Shown piece after piece: positions 27,655-36,584 of a stretch of DNA of 64,000 bases (positions within the stretch are counted from its first letter, which is position 1; every line of letters begins with the position of its first letter). The stretch spans positions 1 to 64,000 of the forward strand of contig NZ_WOTB01000021.1 of assembly GCF_011516835.1 (NCBI RefSeq), in the 5' to 3' direction. A program made the translations under genes and the position numbers. A model generated the notes under the pieces. The model was not told the DNA's origin, made no database searches, and worked only from the letters and a program-made list of their open reading frames with translations. Source of the stretch: Acetobacter musti. Its GTDB lineage: Bacteria > Pseudomonadota > Alphaproteobacteria > Acetobacterales > Acetobacteraceae.

Positions 27655-28269
27655 ATGACCGGAGGCATGACGATCGCCGAAAAACAGCACACTGTCAGAC
27701 GGAATATTGTGGACGCCGCCCGCCCTCTTATCGGGGCGCGTGGTTTTTCCGCTGTCGGCATTTCACAGATTCTCGAAGTGGCGAAGATTCCGAAGGGCTC
27801 TTTTTATCACTATTTCGAATCGAAAGAGGCGTTCGGAGAGGAGCTTCTGCGGAGTTACATCGAGGACTATCTGCATAAGATGGACGACGTGTTCGCCTCG
27901 GCGGACCGTGACGGACGGGCGCATATCCTCGCTTATTGCCAGTTCTGGCGCGACACGCATTCAGGCGGTCAGGACGGCGATAAATGCCTCATCGTCAAGC
28001 TGGGGGCGGAAGTGTCGGATCTTTCCGAGCGGATGCGGGCCATCCTGGAGAGCGGCACCGCGCAGGCTGTCGAACGTCTGGCCCGGATTGTCGGGGCCGG
28101 GCAGGAAGACGGGTCTGTTCCGTCATCGGTGATGCCGCACGACTTTGCCAGCATGCTTTATCAGACCTGGCTGGGGGCGACCCTGATGGCACGGATCGTT
28201 CGAAGCTCACGCCCATTTGACTATGCATGGATGGATACAGTCCGGTTTCTGGATGATACAGGTCATTGA
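27655..28269 (+). CDS. TetR-family regulator, NemR-like electrophile sensor
   Basis: A 204-residue TetR repressor. The helix-turn-helix GISQILEVAKIPKGSFYHYF is followed by ESKEAFGEELL, and the core holds CLIVKLGAEVSDLSERMRAIL and WLGATLMARIVRS. These stretches resemble what I recall of E. coli NemR, the redox sensor of hypochlorite and reactive aldehydes. The Cys of CLIVKL (near 111) aligns with its redox Cys106; the partner Lys175 appears replaced by Arg. A strong inverted repeat follows at 28303-28339 before an aldehyde dehydrogenase gene. The start is uncertain: the frame opens at 27631 (TTG), with ATGs at 27655 and 27667. Confidence 0.85.
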   Translation: MTGGMTIAEKQHTVRRNIVDAARPLIGARGFSAVGISQILEVAKIPKGSFYHYFESKEAFGEELLRSYIEDYLHKMDDVFASADRDGRAHILAYCQFWRDTHSGGQDGDKCLIVKLGAEVSDLSERMRAILESGTAQAVERLARIVGAGQEDGSVPSSVMPHDFASMLYQTWLGATLMARIVRSSRPFDYAWMDTVRFLDDTGH

Positions 28270-28302
28270 CAGCGGAGGGGTGGTTTTCGCGCCCCGATTC
28301 TG

Positions 28303-28339
28303 TAGTCGACCGGTCTAATAATAGTAGACCGGTCGACTA
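28303..28339. promoter_or_regulatory. Palindromic operator, probable TetR/NemR-like binding site
   Basis: Two perfect 15-base arms, TAGTCGACCGGTCTA (28303-28317) and TAGACCGGTCGACTA (28325-28339), are separated by ATAATAG. Each arm also contains the eight-base palindrome GACCGGTC, with centres 19 bases apart, which would suit two TetR dimers. The half-site TAGACC matches the NemR box as I recall it. It sits between the regulator stop and the ribosome site of the next ORF. Confidence 0.75.
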
Positions 28340-28364
28340 TTTAGATCCGAAAGGAGACGGGAAC

Positions 28365-28613
28365 ATGCCGGACGGTCTGCATCAGCCGGGAGGGGCACTG
28401 GCGGTCTCAGGTGGCTTCGTCGTCGCGATGATCGCGGTGGCTGACGTCATGGCCGGTCGTGCCGGAACGTTACGCATGGCTTCCCGGACACGGCGCCGGG
28501 TGCCGGACGCGGTTCAGGTGGAGAAATCCGCCGCGAGCGGCGGGAAGGAACAGTCCGGCTGTGAACTCTTTCGGAACACACCGCCATTTTCAATCCAGAG
28601 CCAGACGAGGTAG
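28365..28613 (+). CDS. Hypothetical 82-residue protein upstream of aldehyde dehydrogenase
   Basis: This is not a recognised family. It is reported because a strong ribosome site (AAAGGAGACGGG) precedes the ATG at 28365, just after the operator. Its stop (28611-28613) is two bases before the aldehyde dehydrogenase ATG, so it would be translationally coupled. One hydrophobic stretch lies near residues 12-30, then a basic and Ser-rich tail. It could be a real small protein, a leader, or the start of a gene lost by deletion. Confidence 0.4.
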   Translation: MPDGLHQPGGALAVSGGFVVAMIAVADVMAGRAGTLRMASRTRRRVPDAVQVEKSAASGGKEQSGCELFRNTPPFSIQSQTR

Positions 28614-28615
28614 AT

Positions 28616-30007
28616 ATGGCCTACGCGACCACCAATCCCTACACGGGCGAAGTCGTAAAAACATTCCCTAATGCAACGGATGAGGACGTTAAAGGCGCTC
28701 TTGCCCGTGCGCATGAGGCGTTTGAAAAATGGCGGGAGACGCCGTTCTCCGAGCGTGCCCGTGTGATGAATGCGGCGGCTGCGATTCTGCGCCGCGATAT
28801 CGACAAATATGCACGCCTGGCCACGCTGGAGATGGGCAAGACGTTTGCGGAGTCGAAGAAGGAAGTTATTCTTTCGGCTGAAATATTCGAATATTATGCG
28901 AAATATGCTGTTGAGCTTCTGAAGCCGGAGGCTCTGCCCGTCGCCGATCCGGCGGAAGGAAAAGCGGTGCTGGTTCATGAGCCGCTTGGAATTGTTTTCG
29001 CGATCGAGCCATGGAATTTCCCGTTTTATCAGGTGGTGCGCATTGCGGCTCCTCAGCTTTCGGCCGGTAACGCCGTTCTTCTGAAGCATGCTTCCAATCT
29101 GCCTCAGTGTGCCGCGATCTGCGAGGATCTGATGAAGGAGGCCGGGCTGCCGGACGGACTGTTCCGCAATCTGTATGCGGCGCGGCCTCATACGGAAATG
29201 ATCCTGAACGATCCTCGTGTCTGCGGGGTTGCGCTGACGGGATCGGAAGGGGCTGGTGTGATTATCGCCGGTGTTGCGGGTAAGGCGCTCAAGAAAGCGA
29301 CGATGGAGCTCGGCGGCGCGGATGCCTTTATCGTTCTGGATGACGCAGACGTTGAAAAGGCTGCGAAATGGGCGGTCATGGGGCGTCACTGGAATGCCGG
29401 GCAGGTCTGTGTTTCGGCCAAGCGTATCATTGTGCATGACGCGGTGTATGACCGTTTCCTCGATCTCTACAAAAAAGGTGTTGCGGAGCTAAAGGCCGGC
29501 GATCCGATGGACCCGTCCACGACGCTTGCGCCGCTTTCCTCGCAGGGTGCGAAGGACGATCTGATCCGTCAGGTTGAGGAAGCGAAGAAGCATGGTGCTG
29601 TGGTTGAGGAAATCGGGAATCCGGTTCCTGAGAAGGGGGCTTTCTTCCGGCCGCTTCTGATGACCAATCTGCATGAGAACAATGCAGCGCGGCACTGGGA
29701 GTTTTTCGGTCCGGTCACGCAGCTTTATCGTGCGAAGAATGAGGAGCACGCGATCCGGATCGCCAACGACTCTCCTTATGGACTTGGCGGAGCGGTCTTC
29801 ACGAAAGACGAGGCGCGGGGTGCGCGGGTGGCGTCGAAGATCCGCACGGGCATGGTGTTCATCAATCATCCGCTGATCCCGAAAGCGGATCTTCCTTTTG
29901 GCGGCATCGCGCGTTCCGGTTATGGCCGTGAGCTTGTCGGACTTGGCATCAAGGAATTCGTCAACCACAAGCTGATCAATATCGTCGATATTGACGCGCC
30001 GGCCTGA
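28616..30007 (+). CDS. NAD(P)-dependent succinate-semialdehyde dehydrogenase-type ALDH
   Basis: Oxidises an aldehyde to the acid; nearest in recall to the Sad/YneI group of succinate-semialdehyde dehydrogenases. The 463-residue length matches that group. The NAD site appears as GSEGAG (near 209-214), the general base is Glu231 in ATMELGGADAF, and the nucleophile is Cys265 in NAGQVCVSAKR. The start has GAGG five bases upstream. It lies immediately downstream of the NemR-like regulator and operator, so its true role may be detoxifying reactive aldehydes; the succinate-semialdehyde label is by family only. Confidence 0.88.
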   Translation: MAYATTNPYTGEVVKTFPNATDEDVKGALARAHEAFEKWRETPFSERARVMNAAAAILRRDIDKYARLATLEMGKTFAESKKEVILSAEIFEYYAKYAVELLKPEALPVADPAEGKAVLVHEPLGIVFAIEPWNFPFYQVVRIAAPQLSAGNAVLLKHASNLPQCAAICEDLMKEAGLPDGLFRNLYAARPHTEMILNDPRVCGVALTGSEGAGVIIAGVAGKALKKATMELGGADAFIVLDDADVEKAAKWAVMGRHWNAGQVCVSAKRIIVHDAVYDRFLDLYKKGVAELKAGDPMDPSTTLAPLSSQGAKDDLIRQVEEAKKHGAVVEEIGNPVPEKGAFFRPLLMTNLHENNAARHWEFFGPVTQLYRAKNEEHAIRIANDSPYGLGGAVFTKDEARGARVASKIRTGMVFINHPLIPKADLPFGGIARSGYGRELVGLGIKEFVNHKLINIVDIDAPA

Positions 30008-30326
30008 CGAACGGCGGCGTTTTCTGCCGGGGTTCCGGCTGACCTGAGTGATCGGGGCGGCCGGAAACCGTGGCAGTTTTCTGAAACAATATGACCAGAC
30101 CGGCGGAGGACGCATGGTGTCTCCTGCTGGTCCTCCACGCTCCGGGGGAATGCGCTGAACGGCGCACAGGTATTTGCTGTCTGAACAGATACATATTTTG
30201 TAATTCAGGTAATAATCGCGCGGATATTATTTAATAATATAGTAATATTGGCTTTGTTTTAAGTTTTAAAAATAAATACGCATTTATTTCTTTCCGGAGC
30301 ACACTTGTACGGGGCTTGAGAGACCA
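30008..30326. promoter_or_regulatory. AT-rich promoter region of the NADH dehydrogenase gene
   Basis: The last 140 bases (about 30186-30300) are strikingly AT-rich for this genome, with runs such as TTATTTAATAATATAGTAAT. They directly precede the ndh ribosome region (CTTGAGAG before the ATG). This is the likely promoter and upstream activating region. No clear -35/-10 pair or known operator was singled out. Confidence 0.5.
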
Positions 30327-31619
30327 ATGGCGTCCAAACCTGAAATCCTTATCGTAGGCGGCGGTGTCGCCGGGCTTTCGCTTGCCACTCAGCTTGGCAG
30401 ATCATTAGGGAAAACCGGCAAAGCCCGCATCACTCTGATCGACCGGGGGTTTTCTCATGTCTGGAAACCCATGCTGCACTGTTTCGCGGCCGGGACTGTG
30501 GTGAATGAAAACGACCGCATCAGTTTCATCACGCAGGCGAGCGGGCATCACTTTGAATTCTGGCCTGGTGAGGTTGTTTCTGTTGATCGAGAGAAGCGCG
30601 AGGTCGTTCTGAGTCCGTTTCATGCCGCGGACGGGAGTCTCGTGCTGGAGAGCCGGACGATGAAATACGACACCATCGTTCTGGCGATCGGCAGCTGCGC
30701 GAATGATTTCGGGACGCCGGGTGTTAAGGAACATTGTCTGTCCATCGACAATCTTGTCGAAGCCAACGCGTTCAATGAAAAGTTCCGCATGGAACTTCTT
30801 CGTGCGTTCGCGGACAGTTCCGAACTGGATATCGCCATTGTCGGCGGCGGGGCGACCGGGACGCAGCTTGCCGCCGAGTTGCATAAGGCGCTGGATATTG
30901 TCGATCCTTACAGTCTGCATGCGTTTGGCAAAACGCCGCCGGCGCTGCGGATTACGCTGCTTCAGTCCGGCGCCCGTATTCTCCCGGCCTTTCCGGAATC
31001 TGTCTCCGTTGCCGCCAGGGCGGAGCTGGAGCGCATTGGCGTGACGGTCCGGACCGGGGCGCGGGTTGCCGCGGCGGATGCGGGCGGTTTCATTCTGAAG
31101 GATGGCACGCATGTTCCGGCCAGGCTGCGGGTCTGGGCGGCGGGGGTCAAGGCGCCGGAGGTGACAAAGACTTACGGCGGGTTGTCTCTCAGCAAATCGG
31201 GGCAGATTCTTGTAAAACCCAGTCTCTGCTCGGTCGATGACGAGAATATTTTTGCCATGGGCGATTGCTGTTATGTCGCGGACGATCCGCTTCCCGCCAC
31301 GGCTCAGGTTGCCAGGCAGCAGGCGAATCATCTGGCGCGGCATCTTCCGGCCTGGATCGAGCGGAAGCAGGCAGTCTTGTCCTGTGTGTTTCAGAACAAG
31401 GGCGCCATTGTCGCGCTGGGGACCTATAACGGGTGGGCTGCTTTTCCGGGCGGCTCGGTGTAGGGTGGCGGTCTGACGCATGGTCTGCTGGCCCGCATCG
31501 GGCATGTCATGCTCTATCGTCAGCACCAGATCGCCCTGTTCGGGCTGTTCCGGGGTCTGCTCTCATTCTTTACGGAATGGATGGAGACGTTTGTGAGGCC
31601 TTCCGTGCGGCTGGACTGA
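30327..31619 (+). pseudogene. ndh: Type II NADH:quinone dehydrogenase with in-frame TAG
   Basis: A single-subunit flavoenzyme that passes electrons from NADH to quinone without pumping protons, important in acetic acid bacteria. Residues 1-378 contain the FAD motif IVGGGVAGLSLATQLG, the NAD motif IAIVGGGATGTQLAAELH and the second FAD motif IFAMGDCC. After GGSV a TAG at 31461-31463 stops it. The same frame continues without a shift (GGGLTHGLLARIGHV and on) to a TGA at 31617-31619, giving about 430 codons, the normal family length. The lost 52 codons form the C-terminal membrane-binding region. One base change would restore it, so this may be recent inactivation, suppression or a sequence error. 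Confidence 0.85.
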
Positions 31620-31713
31620 TCGATCCGGTGATGTGAGGGTGATGTCTTTGCAAACCATTTTGTCAGGGGCTGTTTTAAAAGCCTGTTGTCATATCATCGG
31701 GCAATTATAAAAG

Positions 31714-31791
31714 AAGTTTTTGGTGAAGCTTTTTTCAAAAAGCTTCAGAAGACGCCGCCTTTTTGAAAAAAGGCGGCACCAAGAAACTTTT
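31714..31791 (+). repeat. Dispersed cloverleaf-like hairpin element, family 1 copy C
   Basis: The best-preserved copy. The outer stem is AAGTTTTTGGTG (31714-31725) with CACCAAGAAACTTTT (31777-31791). Inside are AAGCTTTTTTCAAAAAGCTT (31726-31745) and a hairpin of GCCGCC with GGCGGC (31754-31777). A T-run follows at 31791-31799, as in an intrinsic terminator. It lies between the convergent ndh and Hint-protein genes. Confidence 0.8.
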
Positions 31792-31824
31792 ATTTTTTTG
31801 TCACGGTTTTGTCGCTGAGCGCCT

Positions 31825-34800
31825 TTATGCGGCGGCGTGCTGCGGCTCCTCCTGGCCGGCGCGGGGCAGGATGGCGCCGGTTTCCAGGTCGATGACGGTT
31901 ATCAGTTCCGGCGGCATGGGGTGAGGCAGCGGGAAGGTGAAGCCGGATCTGCCGCTGTATCGTCCGCCTTCGGTCAGGTCGGCGCGGAAGCGGTCGGCGG
32001 TGACGATGCCGATGTCCCTGCCGCCGCAGCGGATCAGCAGGTTGCGGGGTTCGTCGGGGAGAGCGTCACAGCGGACCCAGCCTTCGACGGTGGCGGGACC
32101 GGCGATGTCGGTGAAGCCTCTGACGGTGTAGCCGGCGGCGAGGGTCTGGCCGATGCCGGCGAGGCGTGTGCGCAGGGCTTCGAGGGCGGGACCGTCCTCG
32201 ATCCGGGGCAGGCAGAACCGGCCGGAGGTTTCCGTGTCGCGGGCGGGCGGGGCGTCGGGATAGAGGGCGCCGAACTCTTCGGCGTTGTGGAACATGTTGC
32301 GGCTGCCGTCATCGACGAAGGTTTCGGAGGGCGCGCCTTCGGCGAGGATGATGTCGTGGGTTTCGAGTTCGATATGGATGTAATCGATGTGGTCGGTCTG
32401 CTGCATCTGGACGATGGAGGTGCCGTTGAGCAGCAGGCGGGCGGGGACGAGGGTATTGTCGAGCGCCATGGCGTGCAGCGGCGAGATGGTGAGGGTCCGG
32501 CGGGGCAGGCCGTCGCCCAGGGCGCCGGGGCGGATCATGACGGGCATGATGTCGGGGTTGCCGCGGGCGAAGCGGCCGTCATAGCTGCGGCGGCCGATCC
32601 AGCGAATCGGGCGGGCTTTACCGGAGGCGGTGAGGACGAGGTCGCCGATGGCGAGGTCCTGCACGGGGCGTTCGCCGTCCGGTGTGGCGATGAGGGTGCC
32701 GGGGCAGTAGCAGGGGACGCCGTAGGTGATTTCCGTTCCGCCGTCCGGGGCCATCTGGAAATAGAATTCCGAGCCGAATGTGCCGGAGAGGTGGAGGCTG
32801 ACGGTTTCGCTGCCTTCCGTGACGGTCAGGGTGCCGTCGGGACCGATGAGTCCGGTGTCCGGGCTGGTTGCGGAGAAGGCGAGGTCGGAGATGACGATCG
32901 AACTCACGGTGCTGACCCAGGTGGGTGTGGGCATCGCGGGACTGATGTTGACGACGCTGCCGGTGGCGTCGAAGCCGCTGATGGTGAGCGACGTGATCAT
33001 GGCCATCGAGGCGGTCAGCACCGAGCCGGTGGTGATGTTCGACGCATAGGGCGTGTTGGCCGCGAGGGGCGCGAAGGTCAGGGTTCCGGAATAGAGGGCG
33101 CCGGTTTCCAGGGTGAGGCCGCCGCCGCTGAGCACGACATTCGAGGCTGAGCCGCCGGAGAGGACGTCCATGACGCCACCGGTGCTGATGGTGGTGTGGA
33201 TGGCGGCGCCGCCGGAGGAGACGATCTGGGAGACCTGCCCCTCCGTCAGCTCCGTGGTCATATGCATCTGCCAGGAGGTCTGGGCGCCGCTCAGGGTTGT
33301 GTCGATCGCGGTGCCGCCGTTTTCGACGTATTGGGTGGCGCCGGCGTAGACGGGGTTGTTCCACGGGCTTTCGTAGCCGGTGGCGAGGGTGACGAGGGTG
33401 CTGCTGGCGACGCCGCCGCTGTCGACGATCTGGCTGCCGGTGAACGGGGTAGGGAAATAGGAAGTACTGGCGTCGGTGATGACGGTGCCGCGGATGGTGG
33501 CGCTGGTAACGGTGCCGCCTTCGATGTCCTGGGTTCCGCCGTTGACGAGTGTGCCGCTGGCGGTTCCGCCTGACAGTACGGTTGTTGTGCCGCCGGATGC
33601 GACGGCAGTCTGGATGGCGGTGCCTCCGGCGCTGATGGTTTCCGAGCCGCCGCCGTCGACGATGTTCTGGATTCCGGTTCCGTCGATATAGAGGCGGCCG
33701 CCGTCGAGGATTTCGGTCTGGATGGCGGTGGTGCCGGCGGAGATGACGGCGCCGTCGCCGGCGGAGACCTGGGTGGAGGTTGCGCCGGGGCTGATCACGA
33801 TATTGGTGTAGCCGGAGGGAGCGCCCCCCAGGGTGAGGATGGCGGCGCTGCCGTCGGGCTGTTCGGTCAGGGTGAGGCCGGCGCTGCCGTAGTCGAGGCC
33901 GCTGCCGAGACTGATGGTTTCGATCAGCGTGCCGCCCGATTCGATGCGGAGCTGCGAGCCGCTGCTGATGTCGAAGGTGGCGCCGGAGGTGAGGCCGGAG
34001 AGGACGATGCTGTCGCCGGAAGCGAAGCCGGAGACGGTCAGGGCGGCGGGGAGCGATCCGCCGAGGACGAGGGTTTCGGGGCCGGATGCGGTGAAGCCGA
34101 AGCTGATATTCGCGGCGTCCTGTCCGTTGGCGACGATGACGGTGCCGCCGCCGATGTCGATGGTGCCGGAGAAGGCCGCCAGCGCGCCGGAGGCGAAACG
34201 GACGGTATCGTGAGGGCCGGTCTGTTCGATGAGGCCTGCGCCGCTGATCTCGCCCTGGATGGTGCTCTGGCCGCCGAAGACGAGGGTGCCGTTATTGATG
34301 ACGGAGGCACCGGTTTCGATGGTGTCGTCTGTGGCGACGGCGCCGGCGGAGAGACTCTGCTGTCCGCCTGAGGCGATGGTGACCTGGTTTGCGGTGGCGG
34401 ATGACATGAGGATCTGGGTGCCGCCGGCATCGACGGTGCCGCTGGCGACGCCGATGCCGAAGAACACAGTCTGGGTGCCGCCGCTGATGATGTCGAACTG
34501 TGTGTCGGCCGGGCCTCCGGCGGCGGGGGCGGCGAGGATCTGTTCGGATGCCGAGGGGCCGCTGATGACGGTGCCGGTCGCGGCGCCGCCATTGAGCTGC
34601 AGCGTGCCGCCGGAGCCGACTGTCAGTCCGGCGGCGCTGGTGCCGTTTCCGAGCAGGAGGGTTCCGCCGGAGAAGGCGGATAGCGGGACGGCGGCGGAGG
34701 TGATGGAGACCGAGCCGCCTTCGAGGATGAGGGAGCTGGTCTGGGCGGCGGAGATGGTGATGTTGCCGCCTGTGCCTGCGATGAGTGTTCCGGCGCTGGC

Positions 34801-35118
34801 GCCGGAGGAGAGGACGAGGGTGCCGCCTTTCAGGACGGTGGCTTCGCTGATTGTGGCGCCGGATGTGGCGGAGACGGTGCCGGATGTGACCTGGACGCTG
34901 TTTTCGGTTCCGCCGGCGGCGATGATTTCGGTGGCGGGGCCGGCGGAGGTTCCGAGGAGTGTGGTGTCGCTGGCTGTGCCGCTGACGAGCAGGGTGCCTC
35001 CGCCGACGACGGTGGCGCCGGTGATGGTTTCGCCGGCGGAGACGAGGGCTGTCTGTCCGCTCACGATCCAGGCGCCGGAGGTGGCGGGTGTTGTGACGTC
35101 AGAAGAGGCGCTCGTCAT
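31825..35118 (-). CDS. Large surface protein: AIDA-type beta-roll repeats plus Hint domain
   Basis: A 1097-residue protein. Residues 1-800 are built of short repeats with ISAGGT/VLSGGTAS-type turns, typical of AIDA or autotransporter passenger beta-rolls. From about 802 a Hint (hedgehog/intein) domain of the type seen in bacterial adhesins starts at CYCPGTLIATPDGERPVQDL. It includes GDLVLTASGKARPIRWIGRR and the His motif TISPLHAMALDN, ending near 930, and a C-terminal beta domain follows. Hint domains can cleave at their first Cys, so release of the repeat part is plausible but unproven. No classical Sec signal or autotransporter barrel is seen, so the export route is unknown. It faces ndh tail to tail. 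Confidence 0.8.
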   Translation of the reverse strand: MTSASSDVTTPATSGAWIVSGQTALVSAGETITGATVVGGGTLLVSGTASDTTLLGTSAGPATEIIAAGGTENSVQVTSGTVSATSGATISEATVLKGGTLVLSSGASAGTLIAGTGGNITISAAQTSSLILEGGSVSITSAAVPLSAFSGGTLLLGNGTSAAGLTVGSGGTLQLNGGAATGTVISGPSASEQILAAPAAGGPADTQFDIISGGTQTVFFGIGVASGTVDAGGTQILMSSATANQVTIASGGQQSLSAGAVATDDTIETGASVINNGTLVFGGQSTIQGEISGAGLIEQTGPHDTVRFASGALAAFSGTIDIGGGTVIVANGQDAANISFGFTASGPETLVLGGSLPAALTVSGFASGDSIVLSGLTSGATFDISSGSQLRIESGGTLIETISLGSGLDYGSAGLTLTEQPDGSAAILTLGGAPSGYTNIVISPGATSTQVSAGDGAVISAGTTAIQTEILDGGRLYIDGTGIQNIVDGGGSETISAGGTAIQTAVASGGTTTVLSGGTASGTLVNGGTQDIEGGTVTSATIRGTVITDASTSYFPTPFTGSQIVDSGGVASSTLVTLATGYESPWNNPVYAGATQYVENGGTAIDTTLSGAQTSWQMHMTTELTEGQVSQIVSSGGAAIHTTISTGGVMDVLSGGSASNVVLSGGGLTLETGALYSGTLTFAPLAANTPYASNITTGSVLTASMAMITSLTISGFDATGSVVNISPAMPTPTWVSTVSSIVISDLAFSATSPDTGLIGPDGTLTVTEGSETVSLHLSGTFGSEFYFQMAPDGGTEITYGVPCYCPGTLIATPDGERPVQDLAIGDLVLTASGKARPIRWIGRRSYDGRFARGNPDIMPVMIRPGALGDGLPRRTLTISPLHAMALDNTLVPARLLLNGTSIVQMQQTDHIDYIHIELETHDIILAEGAPSETFVDDGSRNMFHNAEEFGALYPDAPPARDTETSGRFCLPRIEDGPALEALRTRLAGIGQTLAAGYTVRGFTDIAGPATVEGWVRCDALPDEPRNLLIRCGGRDIGIVTADRFRADLTEGGRYSGRSGFTFPLPHPMPPELITVIDLETGAILPRAGQEEPQHAAA

Positions 35119-35447
35119 TACGATCTGTTCCCGTTACGGTTTGCGGCGTGGCCAGGCGGTGTGTTTCCGGCCGGAAAGATGTCTGAACCTGATTCGGGAT
35201 GGTACAGACGGCTGACTGACGGGCAGTGTTTCATCTTTTGTCCGGCGGCACGCGTTAAAAGGTCGGAAATCACCGTTAAAAGAGTGTGTCAGTTTCGTTA
35301 AAGCGACGTTTTTCTGCCTGCTGAGACATGGATTTATGCTGTCTGGCTGAATTGTGCGGTGCGGAAGTGGCGTGTGGGCCGCGACGGTTGCTTGACAGGG
35401 AAAAGCCGTATCGTTAGCAAGCCGATGCACCCGATCCTGAGGTGTGA
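35119..35447. promoter_or_regulatory. Divergent promoter region with three phased CGTTAAA repeats
   Basis: About 330 bases between the divergent Hint-protein gene and atpI. CGTTAAAA occurs at 35253-35260 and 35274-35281 and CGTTAAA at 35296-35302, in the same orientation. Spacings are 21 and 22 bases, close to two helical turns, which suits cooperative binding of a regulator. Which side it controls is unknown. Confidence 0.45.
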
Positions 35448-35753
35448 ATGACCGAGGACAGAACTTCATTTGAAGACCGCCTCCGTGCCGCGCAGACGCG
35501 TGTGGCCGGAAAGCAGCCTGCGGAGCAGCAGCCGGACAGCGAGGACAAATCGATCCTGGCTCTGGCGGCGCGGGCAGGCAGCGAGATGCTGGGTGGTCTC
35601 ATTGCCGGAGTTCTGATCGGGTGGGGTCTGGACCGATGGTTCCACTACCGCGCTCTTTTTCTCGTGGTGTTCGCGCTGCTGGGTGGTTGTGCGGGTATTC
35701 TGAATGTCTGGAGGCTGGTAAAGCCGCCGGGCACGGATGAGAGAGAATCCTGA
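35448..35753 (+). CDS. atpI: ATP synthase assembly protein AtpI/AtpZ family
   Basis: A 101-residue membrane protein that starts the F0 cluster; AtpI-type proteins help assemble the c-ring. The N-terminal 45 residues are polar. Two hydrophobic segments follow (EMLGGLIAGVLIGWGLDRWF and LFLVVFALLGGCAGILNVW), the usual AtpZ/AtpI pair. GAGGTG lies just upstream of the ATG. The next gene, atpB, begins 30 bases downstream. Confidence 0.87.
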   Translation: MTEDRTSFEDRLRAAQTRVAGKQPAEQQPDSEDKSILALAARAGSEMLGGLIAGVLIGWGLDRWFHYRALFLVVFALLGGCAGILNVWRLVKPPGTDERES

Positions 35754-35783
35754 GAGGTCATCTCGGGCCGGGGAGAGAAGGCG

Positions 35784-36533
35784 TTGGCGAGCGGTTCAAG
35801 TATCGACGTGCTCGGGCAGTTCGAGCTGCATCCGGTACTCGGTGGTCTGGGAGAGGCGGTCCGTCTCAGTCAGTCTCCTGTCTATATGGTTATCGCCTGC
35901 GCTCTGGTGCTTGCGTTTCTGTTCTACGGGATGAAGCCTGCCGCGGTTGTTCCGGGGCGGCTGCAGGCGGCGGCGGAAATCTGTTACGAATTCGTGCGGA
36001 ATCTGGCGGTCGATACGATCGGTCCTGAGGGGACGACGTTCTTTCCGTTCATCTTCGCGCTGTTCTTCTTCATTCTCGCCGGTAATTATCTCGGCCTGAT
36101 CCCGCATTCCTTCACCTTTACCAGCCACATTGCGGTGACATTCGCGCTGGCGATCATGGTGTTCGTGATCTCCATCATCGTGTCGCTGAAGGTGCAGGGT
36201 TTCAAATTCTTCGCGCATTTCATGCCGGCCGGCGCGCCTGTCGCGCTGGCGCCGCTGCTGGTGCCGATTGAAATTCTTTCGTTTCTGTCACGTCCTGTCA
36301 GTCTGTCGATCCGACTGTTTGCCAACATGGTGGCCGGGCATGTGATGTTCGATATCTTCGCAAGCTTCGTCATCATGCTGGCCGGTCTGGGCTTCATCGG
36401 TGATGTGCTGGCGGTGGGTCCGATCGTGATCAATATCGCGCTGATCGGTCTTGAGTTGCTGGTCGGAGTTCTGCAGGCCTATGTGTTTGCGATCCTCACC
36501 TGCATTTATCTGCGAGAGGCCGTCGCTCACTGA
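35784..36533 (+). CDS. atpB: ATP synthase F0 subunit a
   Basis: Forms the proton half-channels against the c-ring. The 249 residues hold the essential helix with the conserved Arg in LSRPVSLSIRLFANMVAGHV, and the C-terminal ELLVGVLQAYVFAILTCIYL is intact. The start is a TTG at 35784 after GAGAGAAGG; no in-frame ATG occurs before residue 35, which already lies in the first membrane segment. It lies between atpI and atpE in the standard alphaproteobacterial F0 order. Confidence 0.95.
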   Translation: MASGSSIDVLGQFELHPVLGGLGEAVRLSQSPVYMVIACALVLAFLFYGMKPAAVVPGRLQAAAEICYEFVRNLAVDTIGPEGTTFFPFIFALFFFILAGNYLGLIPHSFTFTSHIAVTFALAIMVFVISIIVSLKVQGFKFFAHFMPAGAPVALAPLLVPIEILSFLSRPVSLSIRLFANMVAGHVMFDIFASFVIMLAGLGFIGDVLAVGPIVINIALIGLELLVGVLQAYVFAILTCIYLREAVAH

Positions 36534-36584
36534 GGCGGCTCTCCTGTCAGTCAACGTGTTCGTCAACCAGGGAAGTATACAACA

